NCBI RefSeq assembly: GCF_001913705.1
Contig: NZ_MKQD01000045.1
Location: 1-64,000 of the forward strand
DNA: 64,000 nucleotides
Reading direction: 5' to 3'
DNA from: Thalassotalea sp. PP2-459
Lineage (GTDB): Bacteria > Pseudomonadota > Gammaproteobacteria > Enterobacterales > Alteromonadaceae
Part shown: positions 55,008 to 64,000 of the stretch, piece by piece
Numbering within the stretch: the first letter of the stretch is position 1
Layout of the letters: every line of letters starts with the position of its first letter
The notes under the pieces: generated by a model
Told to the model about the DNA's origin: nothing
Databases searched by the model: none
The model's input: only the letters and a program-made list of their open reading frames with translations
Made by a program: the position numbers and the translations under genes

Positions 55008-56210
55008 CTAAGGCTTTTTAATCGCCTGTAGATCACCATCTTTTGACAGGACAAAAAGTAAATTTCCATCTGTCGTCGGTGTTGCATATACACCACTGCC
55101 ATCAACATGATGACGAGCAACAATATCGCCTGACTCTTTATCTAACCAATGTAAATAGCCTTCAAAGTCACCCACAACAATGTAGTTATCGAATTCTTTT
55201 GGCCCTGTAACATTACGGTTAGTGAGCGCAAGTTGACTCCATTTCTCTGTGCCGTTTACGCGATCAATCGCATAAACATGGCCTTTAACATCAGTTAAGT
55301 AAATCGTATTACCACTAATTTCAAGGTCACGGTAAGAAGAATATTGACGCTTCCATAGCACTCTTCCACTTCGTAAATCTACTGACGCCATATTACCACG
55401 AGCAGATATAGTATAAGCTTTATCACCATAAACAATAGGACTTGAATCAATATCAACAACACGGTCTAATTCTGTTGAGCCGGTTGCTTCGCCTATTTCT
55501 GATGTCCAACCTTGTTGACCATTTTCTAACAAGTACACAGTTAAACTACCGTTTGGGGCGCCAACAACTGCACCACCAGCAGCTAAGGCAGGAGAACTCG
55601 TGCCTCTAAGCGTTAATGGTGGCACATCTTGCTCTACTTGCCACAACGTTTCGCCATTAGTAGCGTTAAATGCTTTAACAACACCTGAGGCGGTATTTAC
55701 GACAAGTACACCAGCATCAAAGCCTGGAGCAGCTAACACTTCACCTTTCACTTTGCTGTGCCAGCTAACTTCACCCGTTTCTGCATCTAACGCATACACA
55801 TCGCCGTTTTCGCTGCCAATAAACACTTTATTCATGGCTGCTGTTGGGCCACCGTTTAGATATGCCGTCGCCTTACTAGAGAAGAAACCACCTTCGCCAT
55901 CTTTACGTAGATCAGTACGCCATAGCTCTTTACCGGTAGCTGGATCCATTGCATAAACTTCACCTTCACGGCTTGCACTATAAAGTTTGCCATAGGCCAC
56001 AAATGGCGTAATACGTGAAAAGTATTTACCAACACCACCAATGCTTTCTTCCCAAGCTACGTTAACTTCGAATCGTTCAGTAATCTCTGTTAGCTCTACC
56101 GGCTCATTTGGATCAATTTCATCGTCAGTAGAAGAACACGCCATTAAACCTGTTAATAAACAGCCAACAAGCAATGTTTTATGTCGTAATACGTTTGTTA
56201 TTTTTAGCAC
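55008..56210 (-). CDS. bamB: Outer membrane assembly lipoprotein BamB
   Basis: Beta-propeller lipoprotein of the BAM complex, which inserts outer-membrane proteins. The 400 residues start with a lipobox: LLTGLMAC with Cys25. The propeller has repeated PQQ-like blades (GKELWRTDL, GEVSWHSKV, GETLWQVEQ, GRVLWKRQY, GTEKWSQLA) and a BamA-contact segment near 195-245. It sits between yfgM and der, the normal order. The gene is 39 bp downstream of yfgM. Confidence 0.97.
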   Translation of the reverse strand: MLKITNVLRHKTLLVGCLLTGLMACSSTDDEIDPNEPVELTEITERFEVNVAWEESIGGVGKYFSRITPFVAYGKLYSASREGEVYAMDPATGKELWRTDLRKDGEGGFFSSKATAYLNGGPTAAMNKVFIGSENGDVYALDAETGEVSWHSKVKGEVLAAPGFDAGVLVVNTASGVVKAFNATNGETLWQVEQDVPPLTLRGTSSPALAAGGAVVGAPNGSLTVYLLENGQQGWTSEIGEATGSTELDRVVDIDSSPIVYGDKAYTISARGNMASVDLRSGRVLWKRQYSSYRDLEISGNTIYLTDVKGHVYAIDRVNGTEKWSQLALTNRNVTGPKEFDNYIVVGDFEGYLHWLDKESGDIVARHHVDGSGVYATPTTDGNLLFVLSKDGDLQAIKKP

Positions 56211-56249
56211 TAATGGCTCCGTTTATTCACGCGTTATTAAAAAACAAGG

Positions 56250-56888
56250 TTATTTAGGTAGAACAATTTGCTCTGCTAAGTTATCAAACTTCATTTGCAA
56301 AACAGGATTTGTCCCTGCTGTACTTGCATCTAATGCCGCCTGATAAGCCGTGCGAGCTTTTGCCTTATCACCATTTAAAACAAAGGCATCACCTTTAATT
56401 TCTTCACGTTCAGCATTAAACGCTTCTGGAAATTCACCGTTTAGCGTTTTCAAAGCCAATTCAATTTTTTTAGTTTCAAGTTGAACACGTGCTAAGCGTA
56501 ATTTAGCTAATGCTTGCATTGCTTTGTTGGTAGTATTTTCAATCGCTTGATTTAAATACGTTTCAACTTGTGCCCAGTCTTTGTGTTCAGCAGAATCTTT
56601 TGCTAAAGCAAGTGCGGTTAAGCTAGCGTAACTTGTTCCACTGTTATTTTTGATAAAGTCCTGACCACGTGTTTGAAACGCCTCATCATCTTGTTCTAAT
56701 AAAGTGATCACTTGCTGGTAATTTTCAGAAACTTCTATCTCTTGGCTTAACTTATTATCTTTGTAATAGCCATAACCTATGAAGCCAGAAAAACCCAACA
56801 CTAAGCCAGCAATGATGGCATTACCATATTCATTCCAAATTCTTTTAAGTTGTTCAACTTGTTGTTCTTCTGTTTGATGTATATCCAC
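56250..56888 (-). CDS. yfgM: YfgM-family membrane TPR protein
   Basis: Inner-membrane anchored periplasmic TPR protein that interacts with the chaperone PpiD and the Sec translocon. The 212 residues have an N-terminal cytoplasmic EEQQVEQLKRIWNEYGNAII, a transmembrane helix (about 24-42, AGLVLGFSGFIGYGYY) and TPR-like repeats after residue 60, ending with ASTAGTNPVLQMKFDNLA. The E. coli homologue has 206 residues. It is 10 bp downstream of hisS. Confidence 0.95.
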   Translation of the reverse strand: MDIHQTEEQQVEQLKRIWNEYGNAIIAGLVLGFSGFIGYGYYKDNKLSQEIEVSENYQQVITLLEQDDEAFQTRGQDFIKNNSGTSYASLTALALAKDSAEHKDWAQVETYLNQAIENTTNKAMQALAKLRLARVQLETKKIELALKTLNGEFPEAFNAEREEIKGDAFVLNGDKAKARTAYQAALDASTAGTNPVLQMKFDNLAEQIVLPK

Positions 56889-56898
56889 AACGATTCCT

Positions 56899-58173
56899 TT
56901 AAAGTAAACTTTTTAATAACGCTGGCACTTGATCAAATGCCATTTGTTGTTGTTCTTGTTGACCACGTAAATATTTTACCGTGACTTGCTGATTAACCAG
57001 CTCATCTTCACCTAAAATAAGCGCAACCTGAGCGCCTGACTTATCAGCACGCTTAATTTGTTTTTTCATATTACCGCCACCACAATGTGTTTGTATACGC
57101 GTTTGTGGCACTTCATCTCGCCATTGTTCGGCAAGTGCTGTAGCTTTAATGTCTATACCTTCGCCTAAGCTGATCACATAGGCTTCAACTTGTGGCCTTA
57201 CATTTTGCACTTTATCTAAACTCGTTAACATTAACACTAATCGTTCAATACCTAACGCGAATCCAAAACCAGGTGTTGCCTTGCCGCCTAATTGTTCAAC
57301 TAAGCCATCGTAGCGACCACCAGCGCAGATTGTTCCTTGTGCGCCCAAGCTATCTGTTGTCCATTCAAATACAGTACGATTGTAATAATCTAAACCACGT
57401 ACCAGTTTATCATTAAGTACATAGTTAATGCCTGCGGCGTCTAAACGTTGGCATACACCCTCAAAGTGTTTAGTTGACTCTTCACCGAAATAGTCAGCTA
57501 ATTTAGGTGCTCCTTCTAACGCTTTTTGTACGTCAGGATTTTTACTGTCTAATACTCGCAACGGGTTAGTATGCATACGCCTTTTTGAGTCATCATCCAA
57601 TAAATCTTCTTTTTCAGATAAAAAGGTCACTAATGCATCGCGATACGCAGCGCGCTCTTCGTTAGATCCTAACGAATTCAATTCTAGTGTGACAAACTCA
57701 TCGATGCCAAGTTCCTTCCAAAGTCGATAAGTTAATGAAATAACTTCAGCATCAATATCAGGTGTTGCTATACCAAAGGCTTCTAAGCCAAATTGATGGA
57801 ATTGACGATAGCGACCTTTTTGCGGACGCTCATGACGAAACATCGGCCCCATATACCATAAGCGTTGCTCTTGGTTATACAGTAAACCATGTTGATTACC
57901 CGCTCGTACACAACAAGCAGTCCCCTCAGGACGCAGCGTTAAACTGTCACCATTACGATCATCAAAAGTGTACATTTCTTTTTCAACGATATCGGTGACT
58001 TCGCCGATTGAGCGTTTGAAAAGTGCGGTAGATTCGACAATTGGCATACGAATTTCGGCGAAACCATAGTTACTGGCAACACGGCGTAAGACTGATTCAA
58101 CCATCTGCCAAATATTCGTTTCTGAAGGAAGGCAGTCGTTCATACCACGAACAGCCTGAATTGTTTTACTCAC
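56899..58173 (-). CDS. hisS: Histidyl-tRNA synthetase
   Basis: Class II aminoacyl-tRNA synthetase that charges tRNA-His. The 424-residue length matches E. coli. Motif 2 has [20 protein letters not shown], the His-specific motif [15 protein letters not shown] at about 258-272 and [15 protein letters not shown]; motif 3 is [11 protein letters not shown]. The C-terminal anticodon-binding domain follows. It lies in the ispG-hisS-yfgM-bamB-der order. Confidence 0.98.
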   Translation of the reverse strand: MSKTIQAVRGMNDCLPSETNIWQMVESVLRRVASNYGFAEIRMPIVESTALFKRSIGEVTDIVEKEMYTFDDRNGDSLTLRPEGTACCVRAGNQHGLLYNQEQRLWYMGPMFRHERPQKGRYRQFHQFGLEAFGIATPDIDAEVISLTYRLWKELGIDEFVTLELNSLGSNEERAAYRDALVTFLSEKEDLLDDDSKRRMHTNPLRVLDSKNPDVQKALEGAPKLADYFGEESTKHFEGVCQRLDAAGINYVLNDKLVRGLDYYNRTVFEWTTDSLGAQGTICAGGRYDGLVEQLGGKATPGFGFALGIERLVLMLTSLDKVQNVRPQVEAYVISLGEGIDIKATALAEQWRDEVPQTRIQTHCGGGNMKKQIKRADKSGAQVALILGEDELVNQQVTVKYLRGQQEQQQMAFDQVPALLKSLL

Positions 58174-58257
58174 CTAGAAGGCTCTCTTTTTGCTATTGGA
58201 AATGTAAAATGCAGCGCGCATTATAGGCAGTTTAGCGATAAACGTAAACTACCGAAC

Positions 58258-59379
58258 TTAATTGTCGATCTCTTTGACCGCAATTTTATTGGCTTGATCC
58301 ATTAACTTTGCTTTTGCGCGTATGCGTTGTTCAAGCTGATCAACCAATTGGTTGTTATCAAAGCGCTCTTTTTGCCTGATACCATCTAAATAAAAGCCAC
58401 TCTTTTTACTGCTACCGGTTAAGCCTAAATCTGACACTGTTGCTTCGCCAGGGCCATTAACGATACAACCAATAATCGAAACATCCATCGGTGTCATAAT
58501 ATCTTCAACACGTTGCTCTAACTCATTAACAGTACTGATCACATCAAATTCTTGACGAGAGCAACTTGGACAAGCAATAAAATTGATACCACGGCTACGT
58601 AGTTTTAACGATTTTAGAATATCAAAACCTACTTTCACTTCTTCAACTGGGTCTGCTGCTAAAGACACTCGTAGGGTGTCGCCAATTCCTTCAGATAATA
58701 ACAAGCCAAGTCCAACAGATGATTTAACAGCTCCCGCTCTTAAACCGCCGGCCTCAGTAATACCAAGGTGTAATGGGTTATCAATTTGCTTTGCTAGTAA
58801 CCGATACGAACCAACAGCCAAAAAAACATCCGATGCTTTGACACTGACTTTAAAATCATGGAAGTTTAATCGATCAAGAATATCAACATGACGCATCGCT
58901 GATTCAAGTAATGCTTCAGCGGTAGGTTCTGTATATTTTTCTTGAATATCTTTTTCTAACGAGCCCCCGTTAACTCCAATACGAATTGAAATACCTTTAT
59001 CGCGTGCAGATTCTACTACTGCTCTAACACGATCTTCACGGCCGATATTTCCAGGGTTAATACGTAAACAATCTGCGCCATATTCCGCCACTTTGAGTGC
59101 AATACGATAGTCAAAATGAATATCAGTCACTAACGGCACAGATACTTGTTGTTTAATTTCTCTAAAAGCTTCTGCTGCATCCATAGTAGGTACACTTACC
59201 CTTACGATGTCAGCGCCAACAGCTTCTAACGCTTTTATTTGTTTTACCGTAGCAGCAACATCAGTGGTTAATGTATTAGTCATAGACTGAACGGCTATAG
59301 GTGCATCACCACCAACAGGTACATTACCAACCATAATCTGGCGTGATTTTCGACGAATAATAGGGGATTCTTTAAACAT
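58258..59379 (-). CDS. ispG: (E)-4-hydroxy-3-methylbut-2-enyl-diphosphate synthase
   Basis: Iron-sulfur enzyme of the MEP isoprenoid pathway; converts MEcPP to HMBPP. 373 residues (E. coli 372). TIM barrel with [15 protein letters not shown] and RINPGNIG. The [4Fe-4S] ligands are the two Cys in [10 protein letters not shown] and the Cys in CIVNGPGEA, followed by the expected Glu. It lies 84 bp upstream of hisS and 11 bp after rodZ. Confidence 0.98.
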   Translation of the reverse strand: MFKESPIIRRKSRQIMVGNVPVGGDAPIAVQSMTNTLTTDVAATVKQIKALEAVGADIVRVSVPTMDAAEAFREIKQQVSVPLVTDIHFDYRIALKVAEYGADCLRINPGNIGREDRVRAVVESARDKGISIRIGVNGGSLEKDIQEKYTEPTAEALLESAMRHVDILDRLNFHDFKVSVKASDVFLAVGSYRLLAKQIDNPLHLGITEAGGLRAGAVKSSVGLGLLLSEGIGDTLRVSLAADPVEEVKVGFDILKSLKLRSRGINFIACPSCSRQEFDVISTVNELEQRVEDIMTPMDVSIIGCIVNGPGEATVSDLGLTGSSKKSGFYLDGIRQKERFDNNQLVDQLEQRIRAKAKLMDQANKIAVKEIDN

Positions 59380-59390
59380 AATAAATTCGT

Positions 59391-60440
59391 TTACTCTGCT
59401 TGATTTTCTGCATCGAGTGGCAAGGTAAATTTCGCAATGTTGCCACGGGAAAATTGCGACATATCAATATTGTCACCTTGAAAAGCAATCGTCACCAATT
59501 CTGGCTTTCCTAAAGTAACTTTAAACGGTGCCTGCCCTGATATATTCATAACATAGCCCGTTTTTTTAATACCCCATGCCACACGTTCGCCTGTTGCGTC
59601 ATAGATATTGACCCAGCAATCGCCTGAAAAAGTAAATTGGGCAGACGTTAGTGGTTCATTTGAAGATGTTAGAGATAACTGTTCGTTAGGTTCTGCAACA
59701 CCGGTACTGGCTATACTCTTTTCCGTTACGGAATCGTTAGTTAATGGTACATCATTAGAGATAGCATTATCAGCTTGTTGAAGTACTTCAGTTGATGATT
59801 GTTCTGAACTTGCCTGAGTTGTTATCTTGTTTTCAGTCGTCGCTTTTAAGGTTTCCGATAGAGGCGCTATGTTCGTTTCATCAATAATTTTATTTTCGGT
59901 TTGTTCGTCAACATCTACTGTTGTTAATATTGGTTGCTCAATGGAACTGGATTGCTCTTCTGTACTAGATGTTGTGTCAACAACTGCTGTTTTCTGGCTT
60001 TCTTTCGCATCTTGTATCCACCAAATCACACTTGAACCAACAAGTGCCGCAAGGATCAAATACGTTAGCCACATCAGTCTGCTATTTTCTGCTTGTTTTT
60101 CAGTTTCCTTCGAAAAACTTTGCATGAATGTGCCTTGCTTATCTTGCGTAGAACCAATATTAAGTGTTTCATAGCTTGCTAACACTTCTTTTTCAGGAAG
60201 ATTAACAAGCTTAGCATAGCTTTTTAAATAGCCACGGTTGAAGGTGGCAGGCAATGACGCGTCAAAAATATCTTGTTCTATTTCACCAACTAAAGCTTTC
60301 CTGAAGTTCAATCGTTCCGCAACATCCAATTCACTTAACCCCATTTTTTTGCGTGCTTGAGCAAGCATTTCTCCTGGGCCTAAAGTTTTTGGTTCTTCAG
60401 TTTGTATTTCTAAATGTTCGTTTGTCGTCATGTTGGTCAT
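59391..60440 (-). CDS. rodZ: Cytoskeletal protein RodZ
   Basis: Bitopic membrane protein that links MreB to the elongasome and sets rod shape. The 349 residues have a cytoplasmic HTH of the Xre type ([22 protein letters not shown]), a transmembrane helix (about 124-139, [16 protein letters not shown]), a long Ser/Thr/Glu-rich periplasmic linker and a C-terminal DUF4115 domain ([19 protein letters not shown]). It is 10 bp after the pilF-like gene. Confidence 0.95.
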   Translation of the reverse strand: MTNMTTNEHLEIQTEEPKTLGPGEMLAQARKKMGLSELDVAERLNFRKALVGEIEQDIFDASLPATFNRGYLKSYAKLVNLPEKEVLASYETLNIGSTQDKQGTFMQSFSKETEKQAENSRLMWLTYLILAALVGSSVIWWIQDAKESQKTAVVDTTSSTEEQSSSIEQPILTTVDVDEQTENKIIDETNIAPLSETLKATTENKITTQASSEQSSTEVLQQADNAISNDVPLTNDSVTEKSIASTGVAEPNEQLSLTSSNEPLTSAQFTFSGDCWVNIYDATGERVAWGIKKTGYVMNISGQAPFKVTLGKPELVTIAFQGDNIDMSQFSRGNIAKFTLPLDAENQAE

Positions 60441-60450
60441 TTAATGGTTG

Positions 60451-61677
60451 TTACTTCTTAGGATCAGCAAGTAAAATAACATCACCTATCTTAATTGATT
60501 GATTTCGAGAAAAGTTATTCCAGCGTTCTAACGCTTTCATGTGAATATTATATTTCACCGTAATGGAGAATAACGTGTCACCCTTTTTCACAATGTGTTG
60601 AGGGATTGACGATTTTTTTTCATTTGTCGTGATACTCTCATTCGACAGTGTCACCTTGTTTTCTGCTTTTTTACTATCTACATGGCTTACTGACTGAACA
60701 GTTTTTTCATCCGTTTTACTTCTATCACGCGCAAATTTTTTAGTATTATTACGTTTTTTCGCGTTTACATTTTTTGACTCAGCACTATACCCTTTAGGTG
60801 ATAGCTTAACCACACGCTTTTTCTTTTTATTCAGAAGTAATGGCTTTGTTAATAATTGGTATTTTTCAGCTAACTCGTCAGCTTCTGTATGATCAAGCCC
60901 ATTGAGTAAAAATTGCTTTGCTTGGAATGATTGCGGAAACATTTTCACTAACATACTCGCGTAATTTTTGGCAACACCCGCTTTATTTTGTTTCTGATAG
61001 GTTTTAAACGCTAATGCTAACGCTTCTGGCATAAAACGTCGGGTGGCTTTCTCATACCTTTTTAAGTACTGCTCAGCTAATTGATAATCGCCCTTTGCAT
61101 ATTGTAAGCGCATCATGTGTAAAATCGCAGAGGCATTACTTGGACTGTGCTGAATTGATTTATGTAAATAATGTTCGGCCTTGTCAAACGCATCAGCGTC
61201 AAGTTGACATAATGCCAAATTTTCATAACTTTTTGCCACTAATAAATACGTAGGAACGGCAATAGCCTTTAACATTTTCTGTTCAGCAAGTGCATATTTC
61301 TCTTGTTTACAAAGAAAGACACCGTAATTATTCAATGTATCTGGGTCATCACTATTAATTGATAACGCTTTCTCGTAAGCTTGAGTTGCTAGTTTTGGCT
61401 CACCAACAGTATCATAATAGTGAGCAAAGGCAGTATGTACTTGAACAAGTTTAGGCGCTGAACGTTTTGCTTTTTCTAAATTAAGTTTAGCCTGCGTGGT
61501 ATTACCCATTTTTAAATAGCCAAGCCCTAATGATATTCTGGTCATCGCAATTTCATTGTTCGATGATTCATTTTGTATCACGGGCGTGTTTTTATCATTT
61601 TCATAAGTTTGGGTGACACAGCCCGTTAAACCTAAAAAGATGATCAAACAAGTCATTGTTCTCAGAAAATTATCCAT
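60451..61677 (-). CDS. pilW: PilF/PilW-like pilotin lipoprotein with C-terminal LysM domain
   Basis: Lipoprotein of type IV pilus biogenesis, expected to pilot secretin assembly. Starting at 61677 it has 408 residues and lipobox IIFLGLTGC. Six or so TPR units follow (about 45-260: YLKMGNTTQAKLNLEKA, YGVFLCKQEKYALAEQKML, YAKGDYQLAEQYLKRYE). Then a Lys/Ser-rich linker and a C-terminal LysM motif (VKKGDTLFSITVKYNIHMKA), which should bind peptidoglycan. The extra LysM makes it about 150 residues longer than usual pilotins. Order rlmN-pilF-rodZ-ispG is conserved. Confidence 0.9.
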   Translation of the reverse strand: MDNFLRTMTCLIIFLGLTGCVTQTYENDKNTPVIQNESSNNEIAMTRISLGLGYLKMGNTTQAKLNLEKAKRSAPKLVQVHTAFAHYYDTVGEPKLATQAYEKALSINSDDPDTLNNYGVFLCKQEKYALAEQKMLKAIAVPTYLLVAKSYENLALCQLDADAFDKAEHYLHKSIQHSPSNASAILHMMRLQYAKGDYQLAEQYLKRYEKATRRFMPEALALAFKTYQKQNKAGVAKNYASMLVKMFPQSFQAKQFLLNGLDHTEADELAEKYQLLTKPLLLNKKKKRVVKLSPKGYSAESKNVNAKKRNNTKKFARDRSKTDEKTVQSVSHVDSKKAENKVTLSNESITTNEKKSSIPQHIVKKGDTLFSITVKYNIHMKALERWNNFSRNQSIKIGDVILLADPKK

Positions 61678-61703
61678 ATATACCGACACAAGCATTATTG
61701 TTA

Positions 61704-62873
61704 TCAGACTATTTTCACTGAAATTTGTTCAGCTTTCACCTGTTTTTTTTCATTTGCGTGTTCTGCGATGGCTGCAGTACGTTTTGTACGGTCTAAAACC
61801 TCGCCGGCAAGCTGTCCACACGCGGCATCAATATCATCACCTCGCGTGCGCCTTGTGATCACGGTATAACCATAACTTTGTAACACTTTGTCAAATCTAT
61901 CAATACGTGAATTACTTGAACGTTGATACGGCGAACCTGGGTAAGGATTAAAAGGAATTAAGTTGACCTTACTTGGAGTGTCTTTCAATGCATGAGCGAG
62001 TTCATGTGCATGTTCTGTAGAGTCATTCACTTCTTGTATCATCACATACTCAACGGTCACTGCTTTTTGTGCTTTTGAGCCATCGATATATTGACGAGAT
62101 GCTGCTAGAAAGTCTTGTAGTGGATATTTTTTATTGATTGGCACTAGTTCGTTTCGTAATACATCATTTGGTGCGTGTATTGAAATAGCCAAGGCACAGT
62201 CAATTTTTTCTTTTAACATAGCAAGTGCAGGAACAACGCCTGATGTACTCACAGTTACACGACGTTTAGATAAACCATAACCTAGATCGTTTAACATGTT
62301 ATCAAGCGCTGGCAGTAAGTTTTTCATGTTTAATAATGGTTCACCCATCCCCATCATCACTATGTTAGTGATTGGTCGCTTACCAGCAATACGAGTTGCA
62401 CCAATATCATTCGCAACGCGCCAGACTTGGCCAATAATTTCAGCGACGGATAAATTACGATTAAAACCCTGCTGAGCTGTTGAACAAAAAGTACACTCTA
62501 AGGCACAACCTACTTGTGAAGAAACGCATAAGGTTGCACGATTATTTTCAGGGATCCAAACCGTTTCAACTTCTTGACCACCCTCTAACTTTAACGCGTA
62601 CTTTATGGTGCCATCAGTTGATACTTGTTTTTGCGAGATTTCTGGCGCTTGAATTTCACAGTTACGCGATAATTTTTCACGCAATTTTTTATTCAAATTT
62701 GTCATTTGTTCAAAATCGTCGTACCCAAAATGGTACATCCATTTCATGACTTGATCAGCACGGAACGGTTTTTCGCCGATTGAAGCGAAATACTCACGCA
62801 ACCCTTGATGGTCAAAGTTTAATAAATTAACTTTCGTCATAGTTGGTTGAACAATGGTTGCGGCTTCACTCAT
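61704..62873 (-). CDS. rlmN: 23S rRNA/tRNA adenine-C2 methyltransferase RlmN
   Basis: Radical-SAM enzyme that methylates A2503 of 23S rRNA and A37 of some tRNAs. It has 389 residues. The Fe-S cluster ligands are Cys-x3-Cys-x2-Cys in [15 protein letters not shown]. Further family blocks are [25 protein letters not shown]-like [11 protein letters not shown] and the C-terminal methylated Cys in [13 protein letters not shown]. It is 26 bp upstream of the pilF-like gene and about 290 bp downstream of ndk. Confidence 0.97.
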   Translation of the reverse strand: MSEAATIVQPTMTKVNLLNFDHQGLREYFASIGEKPFRADQVMKWMYHFGYDDFEQMTNLNKKLREKLSRNCEIQAPEISQKQVSTDGTIKYALKLEGGQEVETVWIPENNRATLCVSSQVGCALECTFCSTAQQGFNRNLSVAEIIGQVWRVANDIGATRIAGKRPITNIVMMGMGEPLLNMKNLLPALDNMLNDLGYGLSKRRVTVSTSGVVPALAMLKEKIDCALAISIHAPNDVLRNELVPINKKYPLQDFLAASRQYIDGSKAQKAVTVEYVMIQEVNDSTEHAHELAHALKDTPSKVNLIPFNPYPGSPYQRSSNSRIDRFDKVLQSYGYTVITRRTRGDDIDAACGQLAGEVLDRTKRTAAIAEHANEKKQVKAEQISVKIV

Positions 62874-63012
62874 ATTAAAAAACTCTCAATACTACAAAAT
62901 TCAAGGGGCAAAATTGTACACTTTTTCAACAAAAGAGACAATTAAGATAACTAGCATAAATTTGCTATTCGTCTATGCGCAGCAAGAACTTATGCTAATC
63001 ATCTAACAAAAC

Positions 63013-63047
63013 AAAAGGATTTTACCGAATACCGATAAAACCCTTTT
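63013..63047. terminator. Terminator downstream of ndk
   Basis: Arms AAAAGG-A-TTTTA and TAAAA-C-CCTTTT (one mismatch) around a short loop. A T-rich run follows on the minus strand (TTTTGTTTTGTT). It lies 116 bases past the ndk stop and before rlmN. Confidence 0.7.
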
Positions 63048-63162
63048 ATTGTCTTTTATCAATTAAACTAAGCGCTTAACAATTTTTTAATAACGATATC
63101 ACTGCTCGAATAGAACAAGGTTATCAACAATTAACTACCGTTAAGCCTGTGTTTAATGAAAA

Positions 63163-63594
63163 TTAACGAGTGCGTGCGCAAATCTCGTCATCAGAGAAAA
63201 AATACGCGATTTCGCGAGCCGCTGATTCTACAGCGTCTGAGCCGTGAACAGCATTTTCGTCAATTGAGTTTGCATAATCTGCACGTAAAGTACCTGCTAA
63301 TGCTTCAGCAGGATTAGTAGCGCCCATGATTTCACGATTTTTTAATACTGCACCTTCACCTTCAAGTACTTGAACCATCACTGGACCAGAAGTCATGAAT
63401 TCAACTAAAGCACCAAAGAAAGGACGTTCGCTGTGCTCAGCATAGAAGCCTTCAGCTTGTTCTTTAGAAAGGTGAACCATTTTTGAAGCAATAATAGTTA
63501 AGCCAGCAGTTTCAAAGCGGTTGTAGATTTGACCAATAACATTTTTTGCTACTGCATCAGGTTTTACGATAGAAAAAGTACGTTCGATAGCCAT
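63163..63594 (-). CDS. ndk: Nucleoside diphosphate kinase
   Basis: Exchanges gamma-phosphates between NTPs and NDPs. The 143-residue length is exactly that of E. coli Ndk. The phosphorylated His is in the signature [12 protein letters not shown] (about His117), preceded by [11 protein letters not shown] and GATNPAEA. A clear terminator is downstream; about 270 bp separate it from the next leftward gene. Order ndk-rlmN-pilF-rodZ-ispG-hisS is the standard gammaproteobacterial one. Confidence 0.98.
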   Translation of the reverse strand: MAIERTFSIVKPDAVAKNVIGQIYNRFETAGLTIIASKMVHLSKEQAEGFYAEHSERPFFGALVEFMTSGPVMVQVLEGEGAVLKNREIMGATNPAEALAGTLRADYANSIDENAVHGSDAVESAAREIAYFFSDDEICARTR

Positions 63595-63863
63595 GATAAG
63601 CCCTCAATTTTTGAACTAGAATATAAATTTTGGCGCGATTATAGACCAATTGTTAGCAAATGCCTACCTAGGAATAAAGATTGTTTTAAATAGGGGGAGT
63701 TTAGCTTTGTGGTATCAATTTTGGCCATATTCTAGTCTCAATTTAGACATATAGCCAAGACGAGAACCGAAGGAAGTTAAAACGTTTCGAACATAAAAAC
63801 CCATTATCAATTTAAAGAAACAGCCCATTGTCATCAAAGAGCTGCTTCAAATTTGCTCAAGAC

Positions 63864-64000
63864 TTACAGGCTACAACGACGATATTGTCGATAAGCCGGC
63901 TGCCAAAAATTACGTTCTATTTTGGCTGTTAACGCGTCATCATCAATACGTAATGCTAAATCTTGGTCAAATGCTACCTGCGCAACAGCAAAAGCTATTT
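63864..64000 (-). CDS. C-terminal fragment of a leftward gene (probable malic enzyme)
   Basis: The window's right edge cuts a minus-strand gene. The last 45 residues before the TAA at 63864-63866 include VAFDQDLALRIDDDALTAK and end ERNFWQPAYRQYRRCSL. This WxPxYRxYRR ending resembles the C-terminus of NAD-dependent malic enzymes (MaeA/SfcA-type), but too little is present to be sure. No start or catalytic region is visible inside the window. Confidence 0.45.
   Translation of the reverse strand, partial: IAFAVAQVAFDQDLALRIDDDALTAKIERNFWQPAYRQYRRCSL

Noticed and set aside
55600-55956. Antisense frame of 118 codons inside bamB
   Set aside because: Overlaps BamB blades completely; no independent signals.
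1-64000. Prophage or intact integrative element
   Set aside because: No integrase, capsid, tail or replication genes were found; only remnants and miniature elements are present.

Overview
The window is a stretch of gammaproteobacterial chromosome, about 40% GC by eye. Gene content and order (relA/barA, lepA-lepB-rnc-era-recO-pdxJ-acpS, rpoE-rseABC, guaB-guaA, der-bamB-yfgM-hisS-ispG-rodZ-pilF-rlmN-ndk) fit a marine Alteromonadales member, most likely Colwelliaceae (Colwellia or Thalassotalea type). That assignment is inference from synteny and protein flavour. There is no rRNA operon, CRISPR array, prophage or intact insertion sequence.

Layout. 1-0.9 kb is a scar: an IS30-type transposase tail, a decayed tRNA-Thr and a tandem array of tRNA 3' ends with terminators. 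0.9-3.3 kb is an SOS cassette with a consensus LexA box, umuD, umuC and an SRAP/YedK abasic-site protein. 3.4-5.4 kb has glutaminase and two unknown genes. 5.5-10 kb encodes an ABC ATPase and a giant permease fused to an M1 aminopeptidase, read leftward. 10.4-11.4 kb is an SdpR/SdpI-like repressor and membrane-protein pair behind a palindrome. 11.7-14.5 kb holds a LysR regulator, a small secreted protein with a 50-residue partner, and a YebC-family gene. 14.6-19.6 kb is a tight leftward operon relA-mazG-crotonase-iron alcohol dehydrogenase, divergent from barA (19.9-22.7 kb). A 314-bp inverted-repeat element lies at 23.1-23.4 kb. 23.4-32.4 kb is core: acpS, pdxJ, recO, era, rnc, lepB, lepA, and the envelope-stress operon rpoE-rseA-rseB-rseC with a recognisable sigma-E promoter. 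nadB, sdhE/ygfX, ygfZ and slyD follow.

36.6-48 kb is the most accessory-like part: small conserved proteins, acetyltransferases, a SIMPL protein, OsmC, a TPR membrane protein, a GST, a serine hydrolase with TPRs, a lipoprotein, a solitary MSHA-type pilin next to a 116-bp miniature inverted-repeat element, a TonB-dependent receptor and a TonB-domain protein without a membrane anchor. 48-63.6 kb returns to housekeeping: guaA, guaB, xseA, a PilZ protein, der, bamB, yfgM, hisS, ispG, rodZ, a pilF-like gene with a LysM tail, rlmN and ndk. The right edge cuts a leftward gene whose C-terminus looks like malic enzyme.

Themes: stress physiology (SOS translesion synthesis, stringent response, BarA, sigma-E) and envelope biogenesis dominate. 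I found no clear-cut new defence or mobile system. The best candidates for a second look are the tRNA-Thr-derived tandem array, the UmuD/UmuC/SRAP cassette, the SdpR/SdpI pair beside the ABC-M1 peptidase, the relA operon carrying a crotonase and a dehydrogenase, and two miniature inverted-repeat elements.
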